A model generated the notes under the pieces. It made no database searches. It worked only from the letters and a program-made list of their open reading frames with translations, and had not been told where the DNA came from. Position numbers and translations under genes: made by a program. 64,000 nucleotides of DNA, taken from assembly GCA_050948905.1 (NCBI GenBank), contig JBMNES010000001.1:1-64000 (forward strand). Direction: 5' to 3'. Positions 35,443 to 44,136 of this stretch are shown here, in pieces (within the stretch, counting starts at the first letter, position 1; each line of letters starts with the position of its first letter). Source of the stretch: DTKD01 sp050948905 (GTDB lineage: Bacteria; Armatimonadota; UBA5829).

Positions 35443-36666
35443 TTAAGACGATGATGCCTGTCTTTTCAGGACCTCTGCCAGTTCCTTCATAAATAGCGCT
35501 GCGTCCGTGATGACGCCAATCGCCTGTTGTGTGCCTCTATCAGCCAGCTTGGTGCATACGGCTGGGTTGATGTCCACACAGACGACTCCTACCTCAGCCG
35601 GCAATAGATTTCCCGTCGCAACTGAGTGCAGAGTCGTCGCTACCATTATCGCAAGGCCGATTTCCGGAACATATTTACGCATCGCATCCTGAGCTTCTAG
35701 TGCGTCTGTTATGACCTCCGGCAGCGGGCCATCGTCGCGGATTGATCCGCACAGGACATAAGGAACGCCCTTGAGGACGCACTGTCGCATAATTCCCTTA
35801 GTCAGCGCTCCCTGATTAACCGCCTCGGCGATGCTGCCTATTCGGCGAATCTCGTTTACTGCTCTCAAATGATGTTCATGGCCGTGAGGGGCCGGGGTTC
35901 CTTTTTCCAGGCTTACCCCAAGCGCGGTGCCGTAGAAGGAATACTCGATATCGTGCAGTGCAAATGCGTTTCCGGCGAATACGACCTCTATCCACCCGTC
36001 GCGAATCATTTCCTCGACAGCAGCCCCTGCGCCTGCGTGAACTATCGCCGGGCCACCGACCAACAGAACCTTTTTGCCCAGTTTTTTGGTCTCGTGGATC
36101 CTGTTTGCGACCTCTTCGACCATTAATGTCTTGGGTTTCTCGCTGGATACGGTGCTGGTCATAAACTCAAATGACCCGGACGCACTGGCCCTGCGGGGGG
36201 TCTCCACTCGAACTCCATCGTGGCCGACGACAACCATCTGACCGCGCTTTGCACGGCACATAGGGATGATGAACGCCCGGCCGTTCTCGTAAGCGATACC
36301 GCAGTCCATCTCCATTTGTTCAATAGGTATCCAGACGCCGTCGACCCTTATGCTAGTGGGCAGGTTCGTCGTGCAATAGAACCCCTTCGGCAAAACGCCA
36401 TCTTTTTCGCAAGGTTCCAGATGGGCGTCCTGCAACTCAATCCTGTGCGCGCCTTCCTTTTCGATAAAGCCAAGGACCGAATCCAAAACGTCTGAAGCAG
36501 GCGCGGTAACTCTAATGCGAGCGCAAGTCTCATCGCTGTTAGTCCTGCCAACCTGCATTTCCTCGATCTCGAACTCGCCGCCAAAAGACAGAATGCCGTC
36601 CAGCACCCTGGCAAGCGTGTGCGTGTCGATGATATGTCCTTTAAGCTCAATTGTTTCGGAAACCAT
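35443..36666 (-). CDS. TIGR00300 family protein (LOR/SDH-type, ornithine cyclodeaminase-like)
   Basis: This protein of about 407 residues begins SETIELKGHIIDTHTLARVL, matching the TIGR00300/LOR-SDH conserved region. The C-terminal half has an NAD-binding Rossmann-like core (KKVLLVGGPAIVHAGAG, about residue 195) and HDIEYSFYGTALGV. Relatives include archaeal ornithine cyclodeaminase and the C-terminal half of cyanobacterial AgrE/ArgZ, which act in ornithine/proline and arginine metabolism. The likely reaction is ornithine to proline plus ammonia; this comes from the family and was not tested. The start at the ATG at 36666 is preferred over an upstream GTG. Confidence 0.8.
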   Translation of the reverse strand: MVSETIELKGHIIDTHTLARVLDGILSFGGEFEIEEMQVGRTNSDETCARIRVTAPASDVLDSVLGFIEKEGAHRIELQDAHLEPCEKDGVLPKGFYCTTNLPTSIRVDGVWIPIEQMEMDCGIAYENGRAFIIPMCRAKRGQMVVVGHDGVRVETPRRASASGSFEFMTSTVSSEKPKTLMVEEVANRIHETKKLGKKVLLVGGPAIVHAGAGAAVEEMIRDGWIEVVFAGNAFALHDIEYSFYGTALGVSLEKGTPAPHGHEHHLRAVNEIRRIGSIAEAVNQGALTKGIMRQCVLKGVPYVLCGSIRDDGPLPEVITDALEAQDAMRKYVPEIGLAIMVATTLHSVATGNLLPAEVGVVCVDINPAVCTKLADRGTQQAIGVITDAALFMKELAEVLKRQASSS

Positions 36667-36723
36667 TACGGCCACTCATGGATTGGTATAGACTGATAGT
36701 GTACCAAAGCAGCGGATAATGCG

Positions 36724-39018
36724 TCAACTGCTTTGAGACTCTGATCGCGATTTTAATAGCTCACTGAGCAAAAACGCGGCGCCGGATTTGTCCAGCGGTT
36801 GATTGTTATTGCCACATTTGGGCGATTGAATACAACCGGGACAGCCATCTTCACAGGGGCAATCTTCAATAGTCCGGAGCGTCAGATTGAGAAGCTCGTC
36901 GATATGGCTCAAGGCCGATCGGGCAATGCCGACGCCGCCTGCGTGGCCGTCGTAGATGAAAATAGCAGCCAATCCATCCGTGTCGGGGTGAGAAGGATGT
37001 GAGACCCCGCCGATGTCGTTGCGGTCACAAAGGGCGATTAGAGGCAGGATACCGATAGCTGCGTGTTCGACTGCGTGTATCGTTCCCAGCAGGTCGAATC
37101 CCGCTTTTATTAAGCTATCTGTAAGTTCCTGTGGCAGGGTCAGCCAGATAGCCTCGGTGTGCAGTTCGACTTCAGGCAAATCGAGGTCTGTTTTGTCTAT
37201 TATCTCCTCACTAAAGAGCTTTTTCTTCCAGAAATGGGTTACCTGATGGCCGATAAGCACGCCTCCAAAGTTGACTTGTGCGCTTCCGATAGATTTGTTC
37301 TCCAGGGTCTGCTGCACTTCTACGTTTATGTGGCTGCCGGGGGTTGTGTAGAAGTTGACTTCGCTGCGTTCGACGTAGGCTGTGAGGCCGTCGATGTCGA
37401 GGTGTGTCACTAAATAGGATTCACCTGCGTGCAGGTAGACCGCTCCGGGGTGCACGACCTCATACGCGCTGGCTCCATCGACCGTGCCCAGCACCTCCCC
37501 TGCCCTGTCGATTGAGACAATAGTGAAATGCACGCTTGAAGAAGAGCGAATGTTGACATCTGTTGCCGGATGGTTGGCTCCAGGCCAATACCATCGGCCG
37601 TTATATCCTACCCGGCCCAACTCCTCCAAAGCTCCCAGCACCTCCCAGGATCGTTCTCCAAACAGAGATTCGATCTCCTCGTTGCTGATCGGCAGTTCGA
37701 AGGCGGCACACTGAAGGTGGTCGGCCAGCACGTAGGGGTTCTGGTTATCGACTATAGCTCTCTCGTGAGCGCCGGCGAAGAAATAGTCCGGATTTCGCAT
37801 CAAAAACTGGTCGATGGGGTCGTTGTTAGCGACCAGCGTGGCCATTGATTGCTCAGTTCCCCTACCCGCTCTGCCCGCCTGTTGCCACGTGCTGGCGATG
37901 CTGCCGGGATATCCGGTCATCACGACTGCGTCGAGGCCGCCGATGTCGACTCCGGCCTCGAGAGCAGTGGTCGAGGTCACAGCGATCAACTCACCGCTGA
38001 ACAGCCTTCTTTCGATGTCACGACGCTCGGCAGGGGTGTATCCTGCGCGATATGCCATTATCCGGTCGACATTTGGAGATTTTTTGTCGCGCAATGCGAT
38101 ACGGGCATAGCGCAGAATCAACTCGGCAGTTTTGCGGGCTTTGGTGAAGACGATGGTTCTAATATCCGATTCAACAAATCGAGTGAGCAGAGAAACCGCC
38201 TCCGAGTTAGCACTTTTGCGGTCTCCTTTTGCCGCAAGAAACGGAGGGTTCCAAAATATGAAATACTTCTCCCCTGCCGGGGAGCCGTCCCGATCTATCA
38301 CCCTCGCGTCACAGCCGGTGAGGTCTTTCACCAGTTTCTCCGGATTGGCAACAGTCGCAGACGCGCAGATAAACTGCGGGTTTGAGCCGTAATATTCAGC
38401 GATTCTACGCAACCGGCGGAGAACATTTGCCACATGTGCACCGAACACCCCGCGATAGGTGTGTATCTCGTCGACGACGATGTATTTCAGGTTACGAAAA
38501 AGATCAGGCCAGGTGGTGTGATATGACAAAATGCCGACGTGGAGCATATCCGGGTTGGTCATCACTATATTTGCGCTGATCTTAATAAACGGGCGATCCT
38601 TTCGAGGGGTATCGCCGTCGTAGGTGGCGGGTTTCAGGGTGGGCAGGTCGTAGAGCTTGAGCTTGCCAAGCTGGTCCTGGGCAAGGGCTTTTGTCGGGAA
38701 GATATAGAGCGCGCGGGCTTTTTTGTCAGACTCCAGCGCCTCCATAACCGGGACGTTATAGCACAGTGTCTTGCCGCTGGCGGTACCCGTAACCACCACC
38801 ACGTTTTCACCGTTACGAACGGCCTCAATGGCTTGCGCCTGGTGAGAATAGAGCCTGGTCACGCCCATGCGATGAAGGGCATCCGCCGTCTGGCCTGAGA
38901 GCGCGGGGAATAGCTCTCCATGCGCGGCCGATCTGGCAGGGATGCGCTTCACGCAGGATATCTGGTTTAGATAGTCTGACGACGCCTCGATTGATTCCAG
39001 AAAGGTTGAGGCCTGCAT
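36724..39018 (-). CDS. mrfA: DEAD/DEAH-box helicase, MrfA-like
   Basis: This 764-residue protein is an SF2 helicase with VTGTASGKTLCYNVP (Walker A, about residue 78), IVVDEIHTYRGVFG (DEVH-type motif), TSTTALEAGVDIGGLDAVV and WQQAGRAGRGTEQS (motif VI). The C-terminal half holds the DUF1998-type zinc module, ending CPCEDGCPGCIQSPKCGNN, a four-cysteine signature of MrfA. MrfA repairs mitomycin-type DNA damage in Bacillus with an exonuclease partner, MrfB, which is not adjacent here. It starts 7 bp after tatC stops, so the two are probably co-transcribed. Confidence 0.88.
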   Translation of the reverse strand: MQASTFLESIEASSDYLNQISCVKRIPARSAAHGELFPALSGQTADALHRMGVTRLYSHQAQAIEAVRNGENVVVVTGTASGKTLCYNVPVMEALESDKKARALYIFPTKALAQDQLGKLKLYDLPTLKPATYDGDTPRKDRPFIKISANIVMTNPDMLHVGILSYHTTWPDLFRNLKYIVVDEIHTYRGVFGAHVANVLRRLRRIAEYYGSNPQFICASATVANPEKLVKDLTGCDARVIDRDGSPAGEKYFIFWNPPFLAAKGDRKSANSEAVSLLTRFVESDIRTIVFTKARKTAELILRYARIALRDKKSPNVDRIMAYRAGYTPAERRDIERRLFSGELIAVTSTTALEAGVDIGGLDAVVMTGYPGSIASTWQQAGRAGRGTEQSMATLVANNDPIDQFLMRNPDYFFAGAHERAIVDNQNPYVLADHLQCAAFELPISNEEIESLFGERSWEVLGALEELGRVGYNGRWYWPGANHPATDVNIRSSSSVHFTIVSIDRAGEVLGTVDGASAYEVVHPGAVYLHAGESYLVTHLDIDGLTAYVERSEVNFYTTPGSHINVEVQQTLENKSIGSAQVNFGGVLIGHQVTHFWKKKLFSEEIIDKTDLDLPEVELHTEAIWLTLPQELTDSLIKAGFDLLGTIHAVEHAAIGILPLIALCDRNDIGGVSHPSHPDTDGLAAIFIYDGHAGGVGIARSALSHIDELLNLTLRTIEDCPCEDGCPGCIQSPKCGNNNQPLDKSGAAFLLSELLKSRSESQSS

Positions 39019-39025
39019 AGTCTGA

Positions 39026-39766
39026 TTAGTCCGGTTTCGATTTGGGCTTTTTCTCTACGAACTTTACGAGATATATGCTACCCACATACAGGAATATCAG
39101 AGGCACGGTCAACGCTACCATAGAGAATACGTCATTTGACGGGGTGAGGCTGGCTGCGAGAACTGATATAATGACTATCGCGTATCGCCAGTTTTTCTTC
39201 AGGAATTTGGAGTCGATAAGCCCGACCTGCGCGAGAAGCATAAGCACGATGGGCAGCTCGAACGCACAACCGAACGCAAGCACCATTAGCAGCTCGAACC
39301 GAATCAGCCCAGGCAGAGTGACCATGTATTTGGCACCCTTGGGCAAATATGAGGCAAACCACTCAAAGCCTACGGGCAATACCCAGTAACACAGCACCGC
39401 ACCGCAAAGAAACAGTCCAGCCGCCAGTGGCACCGTCCACCGCAGGGGTTTCTTTTCTTTCTCTGTCAGTCCCGGTGCGACAAAGCCCCATATCTCGAAG
39501 ACTAAAAGTGGCAACACAACAACCAGCCCGCCCGCAAGAGCGACCTGCAAGCGAAGCATAAAAGGCTCCGCCATCGTCGTAAAGACCAGTTCTCCACCCT
39601 TGAGGTTGTCGCCGAGCGGGCGTGTAAGCAGGTTGTAGATCGGCCCATAGGCAAACCACGTGACTACCATCCCACCTGCTATATAAAGGCCGGAGCGGAT
39701 CAGCCGGGTTCTCAGTTCGGCGAGATGTTCGAAAAGTTCAGCACGCTTTTCAGAGTTGTCTGCCAA
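39026..39766 (-). CDS. tatC: Sec-independent translocase TatC
   Basis: This 246-residue membrane protein has the TatC N-terminal signature FEHLAELRTRLIRSGLYIAG and six predicted transmembrane segments, including the conserved FELPIVLMLLAQVG region. It is the twin-arginine signal receptor, exporting folded proteins with TatA. Its translation starts with TTG, 6 bp after the upstream gene ends. No tatA is present in this window. The operon order here is secreted protein, tatC, mrfA. Confidence 0.93.
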   Translation of the reverse strand: MADNSEKRAELFEHLAELRTRLIRSGLYIAGGMVVTWFAYGPIYNLLTRPLGDNLKGGELVFTTMAEPFMLRLQVALAGGLVVVLPLLVFEIWGFVAPGLTEKEKKPLRWTVPLAAGLFLCGAVLCYWVLPVGFEWFASYLPKGAKYMVTLPGLIRFELLMVLAFGCAFELPIVLMLLAQVGLIDSKFLKKNWRYAIVIISVLAASLTPSNDVFSMVALTVPLIFLYVGSIYLVKFVEKKPKSKPD

Positions 39767-39772
39767 GTCTTA

Positions 39773-41095
39773 CTATATCTCCAGTCTAATCGCGATGCCG
39801 AGTTCCACCCTGCCCTTTTTGGTCGGGTTCTCAGGAGCAGCGGGCACACCGCTGGGGGCGCCGCGATAACCAGGTCTGGCTGTATCCTGATAGGCATCCG
39901 CCGGGGCAGGAAGCTCATCGTCATAAGGATACCACCCCGCACCCGGCGTCGCGTCCGGCTGTGGCTCGTTACCCACCTGGTCGGATGCGTCCGGTGTGAT
40001 AGTGGCATCAAACGTTAATCTAATATCCCGGCGCAGCATGACGCCGGTTTTATATGCAAAATAGGTTGTGACTTCAGCGTTCAATGGGCCTGTGCTCTTG
40101 ATTTTGCCGTTCGCCAGGGAGACGGGCTCCTCGCTCATCATAATAGAGCTGATCTTCGCGCATTCTCTGCCCTGCTCCCATTCAAATGAGTCGAGCATCG
40201 CGCTTCCTTTAAGAGTAATAAAAGGCGTAAGGCCATCGATTTTCAGCGTCACCGTATCCGGCCAGGAGTCGCCTTCTTTTTTAGCTCCAGGGGAGAGCAC
40301 AGGCAACATATCCATAATCCGATACTTCGCCTGCTTGGCGAACATATTGGCCTTAGCGACCTCGCCGTATTTATTCACCAATCTATAAAGCTGTGGTTTG
40401 AGTTCCTGACCGGCGTAAAGGTAGTTTTTGACCCCGTAAGAGCTGACGTAAGTCTTTCCGTCCGTGCGCAAGCGAATAAGACAATTTCCATCCGGCCGCA
40501 CATCTTCTACGCTCTGCGTAAGGAACATGTCACCCGAAAGACTCATTCCACCCAAAATCGGCAGCCCAATGCGGTTCACAATCTCAAAGACCGATACATC
40601 ACACTTGACGTTATAATGGCGCACCTGACCGAAGACCAGGTTATTGGCCAGAGTGACTCCCGGCGCGGGGTTAGGTCTGTCTACCCGATTTTTGAGCACA
40701 ACCGTCACTTTAGTCGAGCCAACAGCCTTACCCTTTGCATCGTGGGCCTGCACCATCAATTGATGACGCCCGTCCTTGAAATAGAGGGGTTTCATCGGCT
40801 GTGCTGCGTCGTAGTATGGCGCTTTAGTGTTCCAGAAAAAGGTCAACGTCTTTCCATCGGATATCGCCGAATCTCTGGAAATCGCGACCACGAACTTGTC
40901 CGCGTCGTCCTCGCCGACATATACGGATATGAACCCATCGTCGGGCACATCATCAAACGGGATCTGGATTTTCACCCTCTCCCGCACTGCCTGGCCATCG
41001 GTGGGCACAATCAGTTGCAAAGCACCGCACCACGCCGCGCTTAATAAGATGATCGCTACTACGAATACGACAGATCTGACGGAATATCGAGCCAT
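39773..41095 (-). CDS. Secreted hypothetical protein with N-terminal Ig-like domain
   Basis: This protein of about 440 residues starts with a Sec signal peptide (VVFVVAIILLSAAWCGAL). The next 110 residues look beta-rich (LIVPTDGQAVRERVKIQIPF, and later DGRHQLMVQAHDAKGKAVGS), like a bacterial Ig-type fold. The main body is of unknown function and the last 50 residues are proline-rich and disordered. I set the start at the ATG at 41095 with GGGAG 7 nt upstream. It is the first gene of a minus-strand operon with tatC and mrfA. Confidence 0.65.
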   Translation of the reverse strand: MARYSVRSVVFVVAIILLSAAWCGALQLIVPTDGQAVRERVKIQIPFDDVPDDGFISVYVGEDDADKFVVAISRDSAISDGKTLTFFWNTKAPYYDAAQPMKPLYFKDGRHQLMVQAHDAKGKAVGSTKVTVVLKNRVDRPNPAPGVTLANNLVFGQVRHYNVKCDVSVFEIVNRIGLPILGGMSLSGDMFLTQSVEDVRPDGNCLIRLRTDGKTYVSSYGVKNYLYAGQELKPQLYRLVNKYGEVAKANMFAKQAKYRIMDMLPVLSPGAKKEGDSWPDTVTLKIDGLTPFITLKGSAMLDSFEWEQGRECAKISSIMMSEEPVSLANGKIKSTGPLNAEVTTYFAYKTGVMLRRDIRLTFDATITPDASDQVGNEPQPDATPGAGWYPYDDELPAPADAYQDTARPGYRGAPSGVPAAPENPTKKGRVELGIAIRLEI

Positions 41096-41298
41096 TTTCA
41101 CTCTCCCACAAGGGTACCATTAGTCAAATGGTACTACATCACCCTCTGCTGAGTCAACGTGGATAGCCGCCTTAATATTTGCGTTGAGTCTGTTTGAGCG
41201 GGTATCATAGATTTGGACTGACCATAAGGTGATAGTGTTCCTTTTGGATATCACCTCAGAAACTATTCCGCAGAATACATCGTCATACCTATAAGAGC

Positions 41299-43101
41299 TT
41301 GTATATAAGGAAAACAATAGGCTTTAGATTGTCGTTTTATAGAACACTCTGGATATGGCTGATAGCCGTTGTATTAGTGACAGGGACTGTGGCTGCGACG
41401 GCGGCTCCGGTGTCTTATATCGACAGCGTGAACGAGGCGCTCGGCGCGATGAAAGAGGGGCGAAACGTTGATGCTGTCGCCAGTCTTGTTGTTGCGCTGG
41501 AGGCAAACGCAAACGATCCGCTCGCTCACGTCGCTTTAGCGACTGCACTTTTGCACGGCGGACAGACGGCTGAAGCAGAGAAAGAGTATCGCGCCGCAGT
41601 GCAGAAAGACGTAGATTGCGGCCCGGCGCATTATGGTTTGGGGCTGGTGGCTCTTCTAAAAGCGAATATATCAGAGGCAGCGCGCTATTTCATACAAGCA
41701 CAACAGGCAAGTCCGGAAACGCCTTTAGAGGGCAGCATCGGCTATGTAAAGATGTTGGCTGGCGGGGACTTCGCCGCTGATAGCTCATCCGATGATGAGA
41801 CCCTTATGGCCTTGAGAGCTATCATGCTGACAGAAACCGGACAATTCGCGGAGGCGTTTGATATCTGGAAGACGCTTCAGAACGAGGCGTTGCGCAGAGG
41901 TTTTGGGGAGCGGCTGGGTTGTGCGATGACGTTTGTGAAAGCAGAGCCACTCGTGGTAACCGGGGAGAGCGTCGGCCAATCGTATAAACCAGCAGCCACA
42001 TCAATAAACAAGCTGCCTGTGGTCTCAGGGAACGTAAGCCTGAAAGCTGATCTGACCAAGGCGGCGAATGTGCACATAGTGTCGTTTTTCGTCGACGGGC
42101 GATTTGTGGGGATGACCAACACGCCTCCGTTCAATTATGTTTGGGATACCAAGACGACGTCTAATGGCGCTCACGTGATTAAGATCGAAGGCACCGACAT
42201 AAGAGGCGATGTCGTCAGCGCGAAGTCGACAGATGTCATGGTTCAAAACGAAGGCGTCGACATTCCATCAGGCAAAGTGACCGGAAAATACGCAGATGCG
42301 GCCTGGCAGAATCTCTGGGATGTGATGCTGATGAAACCATCAGTAAGCGCTATTAACTATAACATGGCCTTATGCGCCAGGCACTTGCGGGACGCGGCGG
42401 CCGAAAAAACGGCTCTGGAGCGCGTGTTGGCGGCGGACCCTACATATATGGATGCTGCTCACCGACTTGCGCTGATGCGGCCGTCGAGAGGAACCGAATA
42501 CAATTTTTATAAGGGAAGCAACGGCCGAAAAGTGCTGGCGCTGACCTTCGATGACGGGCCAAAAGCGGATACGGGCAGGATCCTCGATATATTGAAGGCA
42601 AAAGGGGTAAAAGCTACATTTTTTGTGGTCGGTAAGCAGGTCGAGGCGTTTCCGGATCAGCTTGAGCGGATTGCGAATGATGGACATGAGATCGGCAACC
42701 ACACTTATAATCATCGAAATTGCCAGTATCTCAGCGAATCAGAGATAACCCAGGAGATATTCCGCGCATCGGCGGCTGTGCGTGCGGTAACGGGCCGGGA
42801 GATAGAGTTTATGAGGCCGCCGGGCGGACACAGCAGTAAAAATCTGTCGAATGTGATGCGCAGGTTCGGTCTGACCACCACATACTGGTCGGTGAACTGT
42901 TCGAAATATGAGGGGACGACGCGCAAGAAGCTGTATGATCATGTCATCAATTCTGCGCGGCCTGGTGGAATTATACTGTTGCATAACCTTGAGTTGGTGA
43001 CGGTGCAGGCTCTGCCTGATATCATAGACACGCTGAGGAGCAAGGGATACAGTTTCGTGACTCTGTCGGAACTGAAGCGAGAAGCAAACGAAGGTATTTA
43101 A
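41299..43101 (+). CDS. Secreted TPR / Ig-like / polysaccharide deacetylase fusion
   Basis: This 600-residue protein has a signal anchor (WIWLIAVVLVTGTVAATAAP), two or three TPR-like units (about residues 40-200), an Ig-like stretch (KAANVHIVSFFVDGRFVGMT, about 250-330) and a C-terminal NodB domain. The NodB motifs are LTFDDGPK (catalytic and metal Asp), IGNHTYNHRN (metal His), MRPPGGHS and ILLHN. Such enzymes remove N-acetyl groups from cell-wall or extracellular glycans. The domain combination is unusual. The start codon is TTG in either candidate (41299 or 41329), both with weak ribosome sites. Confidence 0.85.
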   Translation: MYIRKTIGFRLSFYRTLWIWLIAVVLVTGTVAATAAPVSYIDSVNEALGAMKEGRNVDAVASLVVALEANANDPLAHVALATALLHGGQTAEAEKEYRAAVQKDVDCGPAHYGLGLVALLKANISEAARYFIQAQQASPETPLEGSIGYVKMLAGGDFAADSSSDDETLMALRAIMLTETGQFAEAFDIWKTLQNEALRRGFGERLGCAMTFVKAEPLVVTGESVGQSYKPAATSINKLPVVSGNVSLKADLTKAANVHIVSFFVDGRFVGMTNTPPFNYVWDTKTTSNGAHVIKIEGTDIRGDVVSAKSTDVMVQNEGVDIPSGKVTGKYADAAWQNLWDVMLMKPSVSAINYNMALCARHLRDAAAEKTALERVLAADPTYMDAAHRLALMRPSRGTEYNFYKGSNGRKVLALTFDDGPKADTGRILDILKAKGVKATFFVVGKQVEAFPDQLERIANDGHEIGNHTYNHRNCQYLSESEITQEIFRASAAVRAVTGREIEFMRPPGGHSSKNLSNVMRRFGLTTTYWSVNCSKYEGTTRKKLYDHVINSARPGGIILLHNLELVTVQALPDIIDTLRSKGYSFVTLSELKREANEGI

Positions 43102-43206
43102 GGTGTTTATTTATAAAATTAGGATGGGCTTTGGAGGAGAATGATGCTCGCGGGCATAAGGTTTATAGGATTGCAGGATGTGTTTCACTTGGAGGAGTTG
43201 AGTTTG

Positions 43207-44034
43207 ATGTTGACTAAACGCAGGAATTCGGCCGTGAGAATAGCTTTGATGGCGGCAATGTCGCTTGCGCTGCTCACCACGGGCGCGGTGGCTCAGAAAA
43301 AAGCTGCTAAACCAGCTTCGGGGACGGTTAATGTTCCTGCTCATATTCGACAGGGTTCGCTGGTGACGACTGGCCGCGCTTTTTATGCTCCTCGATTGCC
43401 TGAGGATATGCTTGCGGGCATACGTCTTGGCCGAGAGGCAAAGGAAGTATTGAGCAAATGGGGCAACCCGAGCAGGATTACGGTCGGCACTGTAAGGTCT
43501 CAGGGCGCAGAGCAAAATGTCTCGCCGGTGGTGCCGGGGATCCCGTATACTCCGCCGCAGGCCAATCCGTTTGGAAGCGGGCTGGCTGCTGGAGTCAATC
43601 AGGCAGCGGCTATGCTCGGTCTGCAAAACCCGCCGATAGCTGACCCGGGCCTTTTGCCGCCCGCAGGAGGGCTTCCTGGAGAGCCTGAGGCTGCACCGAA
43701 ACCGAGCGCGCCGACTATCACATCTGAGGAAGTGACCTGGACTTACGACTTGCAGAATGGTATCACCCTGGAGTTCATCATTACCGACGGCCTTGTTACC
43801 CAAATTACTGTGGGCGGACAGGGGCCCTGGGGGTTGTCTAAAACCCGAACCGGACTGCAGCTTGGTGATACGTATAAACTGGTGCTTTGGGTCTGTGGTT
43901 ATCCTGAGAATCAGCGATATGCTGGCAAGTATCTGAGAGTGAGCTATGTGGACAAGAACAGGGTCTTGTATACGTTCCTTAACAAGAAACTCGTTGGAGT
44001 CACGATAGCGATGGTTCCGTCGGAGTTGATGTAG
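43207..44034 (+). CDS. Secreted protein with two BamE-like repeats
   Basis: This 275-residue protein has a typical signal peptide (RIALMAAMSLALLTTGAVA). Two similar units follow: GIRLGREAKEVLSKWGNPSR (about residue 70) and GLQLGDTYKLVLWVCGYPEN (about residue 220), both matching the G-x-x-x-x-x-V-x-x-x-x-G-x-P pattern of the BamE/SmpA fold. They are linked by a proline/alanine-rich spacer. BamE proteins work in outer membrane assembly, so an envelope role is possible; this is inference. GGAGGAG stands 9 nt before 43207. The frame extends to another strong site at 43141-43144, which is less likely to be used. Confidence 0.65.
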   Translation: MLTKRRNSAVRIALMAAMSLALLTTGAVAQKKAAKPASGTVNVPAHIRQGSLVTTGRAFYAPRLPEDMLAGIRLGREAKEVLSKWGNPSRITVGTVRSQGAEQNVSPVVPGIPYTPPQANPFGSGLAAGVNQAAAMLGLQNPPIADPGLLPPAGGLPGEPEAAPKPSAPTITSEEVTWTYDLQNGITLEFIITDGLVTQITVGGQGPWGLSKTRTGLQLGDTYKLVLWVCGYPENQRYAGKYLRVSYVDKNRVLYTFLNKKLVGVTIAMVPSELM

Positions 44035-44136
44035 CCGGTTTAATTAGTGAGTCTATATAATCCCGGTTTGCGGGATGTATGTATTGTGCCTCCGCGATGA
44101 ATATTGCGGGGGCGAATTCTTTATCGGGGTTATCAG

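Noticed and set aside
43111..43803. 230-codon minus-strand frame opposite the BamE-like gene
   Set aside because: Strongly basic, low-complexity composition and no ribosome site; it overlaps a gene with a clear signal peptide.
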